From: Pseudogemmobacter sp044142105
Lineage (GTDB): Bacteria > Pseudomonadota > Alphaproteobacteria > Rhodobacterales > Rhodobacteraceae
Length of the DNA stretch: 64,000 nt
Assembly: GCF_044142105.1 (NCBI RefSeq)
Contig: NZ_JBGTYM010000003.1
Location: 1-64,000, forward strand
Direction of reading: 5' to 3'
The position numbers and the translations under genes are program-made. Positions 58,191 through 64,000 of this stretch are shown here, piece after piece. The number at the start of each line of letters is the position of its first letter. The first letter of the stretch is position 1. The notes beneath the pieces are model-generated. The model did not search any database. It saw nothing but the letters and a program-made list of their open reading frames with translations, and was not told the origin of the DNA.

Positions 58191-59686
58191 TGCTGGATGG
58201 ACTGCTGATCGGTGCAGCCGTTGCCTTCACGCTGCAGAACCTGCTCTACTGCTTTCTCGGCGTCACGCTGGGCACGTTCATCGGTATGCTGCCCGGAGTG
58301 GGGCCACTTGTCACGATTGCCGTGCTTTTGCCGATGACCTACGGGCTTAGCCCGGAATCCTCGATGATCATGTTGGCGGGCATCTACTACGGCGCGTCCT
58401 ATGGCGGATCCTCGACCGCGATCCTGGTCAACCTGCCCGGAGAAAGCTCGTCCGTCGTCACCTGCATCGACGGCTACCAGATGGCCCGCAAGGGGCGCGC
58501 CGGCGCGGCGCTTGCAGTGGCCGCCATCGGTTCGTTTGTCGCAGGCTGCATCGGCACGCTGGCGATCGCGCTTTTCGCCCCGACCCTTGGCCGTGCCGCG
58601 CTGCAATTCGGCGCTGCGGAATATACCTCGATCATCGTCCTTGCCCTGGTCGCAACCGCCGTTCTGTCGCAAGGAGCCTTGTTGCGCGGCTTGCTGATGG
58701 CCCTGTTCGGCATCCTTCTGGGTATGATCGGCATGGACCTGAACACCGGCGTCATGCGCTACACCTTCGGGCTGACCTCGCTGATGGACGGGCTTGATTT
58801 CGTTGTGGTCGCCGTTGGCCTGTTCGCCTTTGCAGAGATCATCCGCGAACTTACCCAGAAGCAGGACGAGGACTACGGTCAGGTCAAGATCGACAGTCTC
58901 ATGATGACGCGCGACGAGATGCGCGCCTCGGTCAAGCCGATCCTCAGGGGAACAGGTGTCGGGATGTTCTTCGGTGTCATCCCGGGCATCGGCGCGACCG
59001 TCAGTTCTTTCGCGGCCTATATCCTTGAGCAGCGTCTCTCGAAGGATCCCTCGCGCTTCGGCAAGGGTGCGATCGAAGGCGTCGCTGCGCCGGAATCGGC
59101 GAACAATGCCTCGGCCCAGACCTCGTTCATTCCGACGCTGACGCTGGGCGTGCCCGGCAGTGCGACGATGGCGCTGATGATCGGCGCGCTGATGATCCAC
59201 GGCATCACGCCCGGCCCGAACATCATCACCGAGCGGCCCACCCTGTTCTGGGGCCTCGTGGTCAGCATGTGGGTGGGAAATCTGTTGCTGGTCCTGCTGA
59301 ACCTGCCACTGATCCGGCTTTGGACCTCGTTGCTGAAAGTTCCCTATTCATGGCTGTTCCCGCTGATCCTTGTCCTGTCTTCCTTCGGCATCCTGACCCT
59401 GTCGAATGACCCGACGGATATCATATGGGGCGCTGCTTTCGGGGCCTTCGGCTATCTGATCTCGAAGCTGAACTATTCGCCCGTGCCCTTCATCCTTGGC
59501 CTCGTTCTGGGACCAATGCTTGAGGAAAGCTTCCGGCGCGCTTTGCTGATCTCGCATGGCGACCCAACGACCTTCATCCGCAGCCCGATCAGCGCGGGCT
59601 TCCTGGTCGCGGCCGTCGCGTTGGCGCTGCTGATGACTTTGCCGGCGCTGCGCAGCAATCGCGCCAATCTGGAAAGCGAAGGCTGA
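58190..59686 (+). CDS. tctA: TTT-family large permease (TctA)
   Basis: This is a 498-aa, 11-12-segment transporter subunit. Diagnostic are GTFIGMLPGVGPLVTIAVLL and YYGASYGGSSTAILVNLPGE in the N-terminal half, and FFGVIPGIGATVSSFAAY repeating the motif in the second half. It transports a di- or tricarboxylate by proton or sodium coupling together with TctB and TctC. Confidence 0.9.
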   Translation: MLDGLLIGAAVAFTLQNLLYCFLGVTLGTFIGMLPGVGPLVTIAVLLPMTYGLSPESSMIMLAGIYYGASYGGSSTAILVNLPGESSSVVTCIDGYQMARKGRAGAALAVAAIGSFVAGCIGTLAIALFAPTLGRAALQFGAAEYTSIIVLALVATAVLSQGALLRGLLMALFGILLGMIGMDLNTGVMRYTFGLTSLMDGLDFVVVAVGLFAFAEIIRELTQKQDEDYGQVKIDSLMMTRDEMRASVKPILRGTGVGMFFGVIPGIGATVSSFAAYILEQRLSKDPSRFGKGAIEGVAAPESANNASAQTSFIPTLTLGVPGSATMALMIGALMIHGITPGPNIITERPTLFWGLVVSMWVGNLLLVLLNLPLIRLWTSLLKVPYSWLFPLILVLSSFGILTLSNDPTDIIWGAAFGAFGYLISKLNYSPVPFILGLVLGPMLEESFRRALLISHGDPTTFIRSPISAGFLVAAVALALLMTLPALRSNRANLESEG

Positions 59687-59759
59687 GCCCTGCCCCCCGC
59701 TGCGCCACAACTGCGCGACCCCCATTCAGATCCACGACCAGCTTCCCCGGAGACGACCC

Positions 59760-60614
59760 ATGAACCTTGTCACTTTCACCGCCGATGGTCGGTCCCTTTG
59801 GGGTGTCACGACCGCCGATGGTGTGATCGCACTTTCGCCGGATTTTCCGCAATGGAAGACACTGCGCAATGTCATCGCCGAAGGCGCCATCGCGCAGGTA
59901 CTGGAGGCCGGAAAGGGCCGCGCCGTCACCCATCGTGACGGAAGTTTCTCCTATGACATTCCGGTCCCGAACCCTGAAAAGATCATCTGCGTCGGCGTGA
60001 ACTTTCCCGACCGCAACGCCGAATACAAGGATGGCCAGGAAGCGCCGGCCAAGATGTCGCTCTTCCCTCGGTTCGCCCGCAGCTTCAATGGGGCTGGCCA
60101 GCCGCTGATCCGGCCACCCGAAAGCCCCCAGCTTGACTATGAGGGCGAGATCGCGGTCATCATTGGCAAGGGTGGCCGCCGCATCTCCGAGGAAGAGGCC
60201 CTGTCCCATGTCGCGGCGCTGACACTGTGCAACGAGGGCACGATCCGCGACTGGGTGCGCCATGCCAAGTTCAATGTCACTCAGGGCAAGAACTGGGACC
60301 GCTCCGGCGCGATCGGACCCTGGGCGGTGCCATTTACCGACCCCGCCCAAATCGCCGATGTCGAACTGGTCACCCGGGTCAATGGCGAGATCCGCCAACA
60401 GGATCGCACCAGCCGGATGCTGTTTCCCGTGGCGCGCCAGATCGCCTATATCTCGACCTTCACGACACTGGTGCCCGGAGACATCATCGTGACCGGCACG
60501 CCGACCGGCGCGGGCGCGCGTTTCGACCCGCCGATCTGGCTCAAGCCCGGCGATGTGATCGAGATCGAGGTTCCGGGCATCGGCACCCTGCGCAACGGCG
60601 TTGCAGACGAATGA
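59760..60614 (+). CDS. hpaG: FAH-family isomerase/decarboxylase (HpaG-like)
   Basis: This is a 284-aa FAH-fold enzyme. It shows ICVGVNFPDRNAEYKDG, the acidic metal site in LDYEGEIAVIIG, and GDIIVTGTPTGAGARFDPP. In context it would be the 2-oxohept-3-ene-1,7-dioate isomerase/decarboxylase step of the homoprotocatechuate pathway. It is shorter than the fused HpaG of E. coli, so it may do only one of the two reactions. It overlaps hpaH by ATGA. Confidence 0.78.
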   Translation: MNLVTFTADGRSLWGVTTADGVIALSPDFPQWKTLRNVIAEGAIAQVLEAGKGRAVTHRDGSFSYDIPVPNPEKIICVGVNFPDRNAEYKDGQEAPAKMSLFPRFARSFNGAGQPLIRPPESPQLDYEGEIAVIIGKGGRRISEEEALSHVAALTLCNEGTIRDWVRHAKFNVTQGKNWDRSGAIGPWAVPFTDPAQIADVELVTRVNGEIRQQDRTSRMLFPVARQIAYISTFTTLVPGDIIVTGTPTGAGARFDPPIWLKPGDVIEIEVPGIGTLRNGVADE

Positions 60615-61408
60615 CCCCCGAACAGATCATCGAAGCTGCCGATCGGCTTTATCAGGCCGAGCTGACCGGCCGGCAATGCGGGCTGCTGTCCCTGACCTAT
60701 CCCGGGATGACGCTGGATGACGCCTATGCGGTGCAGTCCGCCCTGGTGGCCCGCAAGCGCGCCGCGGGGGCGCAGATCATCGGCTGGAAGATCGGCCTGA
60801 CGTCGCGCGCCATGCAGCAGGCCCTGAACATCGACACGCCGGATTCCGGCGTTCTTCTGGATGACATGGTCTTTGCCGATGGCGGCACCGTGCCAAAGGA
60901 TCGCTTCATCCAGCCCCGGATTGAGGCCGAGATCGCCTTCGTCATGAAGGCATCACTGCAGGGGTCTCAGGTCACGCGCGCCGATGTGCTGGCGGCGACC
61001 GAAAGCGTCCTGCCCAGCCTTGAAATCCTGGACACACGCATCCGGCGCACAGACCCCGCCACTGGCACGGCGCGGGTGATCACCGACACGGTCAGCGACA
61101 ATGCCGCCAATGCCGGCATCGTCCTCGGTGCCCGGCGTCACGCGCCCGGAGACATCGACCTGCGCTGGGTCGGCGCCATCGTCACGCGCGACGGCGTGGT
61201 CGAGGAAACCGGTCTAGGCGCCGGCGTGCTGAACGATCCGGTCACGGGCATCCTGTGGCTTGTCCATCGTCTTGCGCAATTCGGCATGGCTGTCGAGGCG
61301 GGGCAGGTCCTGTTGTCCGGCAGTTTCATCCGTCCCATCGAGGCCACCCCAGGCAGCCGCTTCCACGCGGATTTCGGCGCCTTCGGACAGGTTTCGATCA
61401 ACTTCTGA
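60611..61408 (+). CDS. hpaH: 2-oxo-hept-4-ene-1,7-dioate hydratase (HpaH-like)
   Basis: This is a 265-aa hydratase of the HpaH/MhpD family. Core: GWKIGLTSRAMQQALNIDTP, PRIEAEIAFVM, and SNGG-equivalent DNAANAGIVLG. It adds water to 2-oxohept-4-ene-1,7-dioate. I chose the ATG at 60611 overlapping the hpaG stop. The aldolase gene follows after 6 bp. Confidence 0.85.
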   Translation: MTPEQIIEAADRLYQAELTGRQCGLLSLTYPGMTLDDAYAVQSALVARKRAAGAQIIGWKIGLTSRAMQQALNIDTPDSGVLLDDMVFADGGTVPKDRFIQPRIEAEIAFVMKASLQGSQVTRADVLAATESVLPSLEILDTRIRRTDPATGTARVITDTVSDNAANAGIVLGARRHAPGDIDLRWVGAIVTRDGVVEETGLGAGVLNDPVTGILWLVHRLAQFGMAVEAGQVLLSGSFIRPIEATPGSRFHADFGAFGQVSINF

Positions 61409-61414
61409 GGTATC

Positions 61415-62176
61415 ATGCCGGCCCCGACCAATACCTTGAAACACCGGCTCGCCAGCGGCGAGGTCCTGCACGGGATCTGGCTCGGCCTTGCCGATCCCTA
61501 TGCCGCCGAGATTGCCGCGACGACCGATTTCGACTGGCTTCTGGTCGATGGGGAACACGCGCCGAACGATATCCGTTCGCTCTCGGCGCAGCTTGCGGTG
61601 ATCCGGGGCCCGGCGCCGGTGGTGCGTCTGCCCGACGACGATCCCGTCAAAATCAAGCAGGTGCTGGACATCGGAGCGCAATCCCTGCTTGTTCCGATGG
61701 TGGAAAGCGCCGCGCAGGCCAAGGCGATCTGGCGCGCGACCCGCTACCCGCCCCTGGGCATCCGAGGCGTGGGATCGGCACTGGCCCGTGCCTCGGGCTT
61801 CGCAGGGGTCCCTGACTATCTGCAGACCGCGAACGACGAAATCTGCCTGATCCTGCAAGTGGAGTCGGTCAAGGGGCTGGCCGCTCTCGAGGATATTCTC
61901 GCGGTGCCGGGTGTGGATGGCATCTTCATCGGCCCCTCCGATCTTGCGGCGGATATGGGTTTGATCGGCCAGCCAGGACACCCGGACGTGACCGCTGCAG
62001 TGATCGATGCGCTTGCGCGTATCCGCGCCGCGGGGCGATCTGCCGGCGTGCTTTCGACCGATCCAGCCTTCATCGCCACGTGCAAGGCTGCCGGAGCCAA
62101 TTTCGTCGGTGTCGGGATCGATGTCACCGTGCTCGCCAACGCCCTGCGAAACCTCGCCCATCGCTGGCGCGACTGA
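61415..62176 (+). CDS. hpaI: 4-hydroxy-2-oxoheptanedioate aldolase (HpaI-like)
   Basis: This is a class II, metal-dependent aldolase of 253 aa. DWLLVDGEHAPNDI includes the catalytic His, PMVESAAQAKA carries the metal Glu, and FIGPSDLAADMG the metal Asp. It cleaves 4-hydroxy-2-oxoheptanedioate to pyruvate and succinic semialdehyde. It is the last gene of the run; a hairpin follows at 62196. Confidence 0.88.
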   Translation: MPAPTNTLKHRLASGEVLHGIWLGLADPYAAEIAATTDFDWLLVDGEHAPNDIRSLSAQLAVIRGPAPVVRLPDDDPVKIKQVLDIGAQSLLVPMVESAAQAKAIWRATRYPPLGIRGVGSALARASGFAGVPDYLQTANDEICLILQVESVKGLAALEDILAVPGVDGIFIGPSDLAADMGLIGQPGHPDVTAAVIDALARIRAAGRSAGVLSTDPAFIATCKAAGANFVGVGIDVTVLANALRNLAHRWRD

Positions 62177-62195
62177 CGAGCGCTGCCGCGATGGG

Positions 62196-62219
62196 GCCGG
62201 AGGTTGACAACCTCCCGGC
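62196..62219 (+). terminator. Hairpin after hpaI
   Basis: GCCGGAGGTT and AACCTCC-C-GGC form a stem with one bulge and a GAC loop. No T-run follows. The spacer to the next gene (62177-62516, 340 bp) has no recognised gene. Confidence 0.45.
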
Positions 62220-62488
62220 TGACCGGCGGCACATGGTTTTCCCGCATCCGCATCTGGCTGACCGTGCTGGATCAGCTAGGCGTCGGCTGCAAGCAAAAGG
62301 CCGAAGGTCTTTGCCCAAGGCGAAGCAGGGTATCGGCCCAGGAAAGCAATGCCTATAGCGGCTTCTGAGCAGGCCTGCGACTTGGGGAGGTTGCACTTTG
62401 GATGCAAGGAACTTGCTATACAGCCCTTGTCACGCCGCAGAAAACTGTAGCAATATCATCGCATCCTTGGCCAATCATCTTTGGCATC

Positions 62489-62498
62489 TTGTTTACAA
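62489..62498 (+). promoter_or_regulatory. Candidate GntR operator TTGTTTACAA
   Basis: The inverted repeat TTGT-TT-ACAA stands 18 bp before the DUF1537 gene start. It resembles FCD-GntR operators and may be bound by the regulator encoded at 63547 onward. Confidence 0.4.
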
Positions 62499-62516
62499 AT
62501 CAGGACAGGCCCGCCG

Positions 62517-63560
62517 TTGCTCTGCATCATCGCCGACGATCTGACCGGCGCCTTCGACGCGGCGGCGCCTTTTGCGGGGCGCGGTGTCGCGGTGGCTGTG
62601 GCGCTGGAGCCGGCGGCGCTGGCTGACGCGCTGGTCGAAGCCCGGAGTGGCGGCGTCGAGGTTCTGGCCGTCAGCACCCGCTCGCGCGAGATCGCGGCGG
62701 ACGAGGCGTCAGCACGAGTGGCCGCGGTGGCCGCGCAGCTGCCGGCGCGGACGCGTCTGTTCAAGAAGGTCGATTCGCGGCTGAAAGGCCATGTCGCGGC
62801 GGAACTGGCGGCGCTGGCGGCGGGCAAGGTTCCCTTGCTGGTGGCGCCGGCGATCCCCGATTTCGGGCGGATCGTGCGCGGCGGCGCGGTGACGGGGTTC
62901 GGGGTCGATGCGCCCATCCCGGTTGCGGCGGTGCTGGGCGCTTTGGCGGCGCAGGCCGAGATTCCCGATACGTCCAGTGCCGATGACCTGCGGGCCGCCT
63001 TGGCGCGGGCGCCGGATGAGGCGCTGCTGGTGGGCGCACGCGGCCTGGCCGAAGCGTTGGCAATCGCGATGACCGGGCAGGAAATGGCGACTGCACGCCA
63101 GCCGCAGGCGGGGCGGGCGCTGATGGTGGTGGGCTCGCGCGATCCGATCACGTTGGCACAGGTGGCGACGCTGAAGGCGCGGGGGGCCGACTGGCGCGGC
63201 GCGCCGAACGGCAGGCTTGAGGACCGCCGTCCGCTCGGGGCTCTGACCTTGGTGCAGGCGCTGCCGGGGGTGACCGAGCGGTCCGGTGCCGAGGTGGCGC
63301 TGGCGCTTGCGGCTTCGGTCCATCCGGCGCTGACCGCAGAAGCCGAGGCGATCTTTCTGACCGGCGGCGCCACGGCCGAGGCGGTGATGCAGGCCATGGG
63401 GCTGCGCGTCCTGCGGCTGGAGGGCGAAGTCCTGCCGGGCGTGCCGCTGGCACGGGCGGGCGGACGGGCAGTGATCGTGAAATCTGGCGGATTCGGGGGT
63501 GATGACACGCTGACCCGGCTTGCCGATCTGTTTGGGGGCGCGCGTGATGGGACAGGCTGA
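62517..63560 (+). CDS. Four-carbon acid sugar kinase family protein (DUF1537)
   Basis: This is a 347-aa kinase-like protein, shorter than usual (about 420). N-terminal CIIADDLTGAFDAAAPFAGR and FKKVDSRLKGHVAAEL are the substrate-domain signatures. C-terminal FLTGGATAEAVMQAMG and IVKSGGFGGDDTL form the nucleotide-binding part. It would phosphorylate a C4 sugar acid such as erythronate or threonate. The start is uncertain; I chose the TTG at 62517, since no ATG precedes the family start and AGGACAGG lies upstream. Confidence 0.78.
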   Translation: MLCIIADDLTGAFDAAAPFAGRGVAVAVALEPAALADALVEARSGGVEVLAVSTRSREIAADEASARVAAVAAQLPARTRLFKKVDSRLKGHVAAELAALAAGKVPLLVAPAIPDFGRIVRGGAVTGFGVDAPIPVAAVLGALAAQAEIPDTSSADDLRAALARAPDEALLVGARGLAEALAIAMTGQEMATARQPQAGRALMVVGSRDPITLAQVATLKARGADWRGAPNGRLEDRRPLGALTLVQALPGVTERSGAEVALALAASVHPALTAEAEAIFLTGGATAEAVMQAMGLRVLRLEGEVLPGVPLARAGGRAVIVKSGGFGGDDTLTRLADLFGGARDGTG

Positions 63561-64000
63561 GGGCGGCGGGCGCCGGTCGCTGGCGGATGTGGTCTTCGAC
63601 CGGCTGCAGCGCGCGATCAAGTCGGGGGCCTATCGGCCCGATGAACGCCTGCCCACCGAGCACGATCTGGCGGCGGAATTCGAAGTCTCGCGCCCGATCG
63701 TGCGCGAGGCGCTGAAGCGGCTGCGCGACCAGGGGTTGATCTATTCGCGCCGCGGTGCGGGCAGTTTCGTGCGGGTGATCGGGCTCAAGCAGCCGCTGGG
63801 CTTTGGCCAGCTGGAAAACGTCTCGGACCTACTGAATTGCTACGAGTTCCGCCTGATGCTGGAGCCCGAGGCGGCGGCGCTGGCGGCCGAACGGCAAGAT
63901 GCAACCAGCCTGGCGGCGATTTCGGTGGCATTGGAGTTGATGCGCGATGCGACAAACCGGCTGACCCATCGCGAGGATGCCGATTTCCAGTTCCATCTGG
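63547..64000 (+). CDS. GntR/FadR-family regulator (partial, runs off the right edge)
   Basis: The first 151 residues are present. The winged helix has LPTEHDLAAEFEVSRPIVRE and SRRGAGSFVRV; the FCD domain begins near NCYEFRLMLEPEAAALAAE. Its start overlaps the end of the DUF1537 gene by 14 bp, so the two are coupled and it probably controls that operon. Confidence 0.87.
   Translation, partial: MGQAEGGGRRSLADVVFDRLQRAIKSGAYRPDERLPTEHDLAAEFEVSRPIVREALKRLRDQGLIYSRRGAGSFVRVIGLKQPLGFGQLENVSDLLNCYEFRLMLEPEAAALAAERQDATSLAAISVALELMRDATNRLTHREDADFQFHL

Noticed and set aside
1..64000. CRISPR arrays, tRNAs, rRNAs, insertion sequences
   Set aside because: No regularly spaced repeats, no cloverleaf or TTCGA loop in a suitable context, and no transposase-like protein were found by reading.

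Overview
The window is high-GC DNA, densely packed with catabolic operons, solute transporters and GntR-type regulators. It most likely comes from a Rhodobacterales alphaproteobacterium of the marine Roseobacter type. The evidence is the trimethylamine oxidation gene set (tmm, tdm, dmmDABC, tmoXVW), the abundance of TRAP, TTT and ABC uptake systems, a monomeric isocitrate dehydrogenase, and a GTTC-N7-GTTC SOS box of the Rhodobacter kind. No rRNA, tRNA, insertion sequence, phage gene or CRISPR array was seen.

Region 1 (about 0.2-20.9 kb) is a methylated-amine island. A TMAO-type ABC importer (tmoX-tmoV-tmoW) lies beside a three-part TMAO-sensing relay resembling enterobacterial TorT/TorS/TorR. 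No TMAO reductase genes are in view. A minus-strand run from tmm through tdm, an APC permease and dmmD-A-B-C encodes TMA -> TMAO -> dimethylamine -> methylamine, with formaldehyde released at the demethylation steps. The methylamine module (gmaS/mgs/mgd) is not in the window. An AmiC-like ligand-binding protein and a GntR regulator diverge from tmm.

Region 2 (21.2-34.1 kb) holds a ProC-like reductase, a ccdAB toxin-antitoxin pair, and an ABC importer operon that continues into an oxalate-CoA-ligase-like enzyme and a ketopantoate-reductase-like enzyme. A GntR regulator and a divergent FAH-fold hydrolase flank it. Two housekeeping genes follow: monomeric NADP-isocitrate dehydrogenase and cardiolipin synthase.

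Region 3 (34.2-52.9 kb) is a nitrogen/amide catabolic island. A TRAP importer sits between pxpA and pxpBC (5-oxoprolinase). Around it are a DapA-like aldolase, a D-amino-acid transaminase, an M20 carbamoylase, a D-2-hydroxyacid dehydrogenase, an M24 hydrolase without metal ligands, two GntR regulators and a frameshifted acetamidase gene. A second operon (two aminotransferases, RidA, an atypical SDR, an RraA-like protein) is divergent from a LysR gene.

Region 4 (52.9-64 kb) starts with a small SOS-box-controlled gene encoding an exact 50-residue internal duplication, then a Phd/VapC pair. An IclR-controlled cluster follows: a PrpB-like lyase, a TctCBA transporter and the lower homoprotocatechuate pathway (HpaF-, HpaG-, HpaH- and HpaI-like) without ring-cleavage genes. 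The window ends with a DUF1537 kinase and a GntR gene that runs off the right edge.
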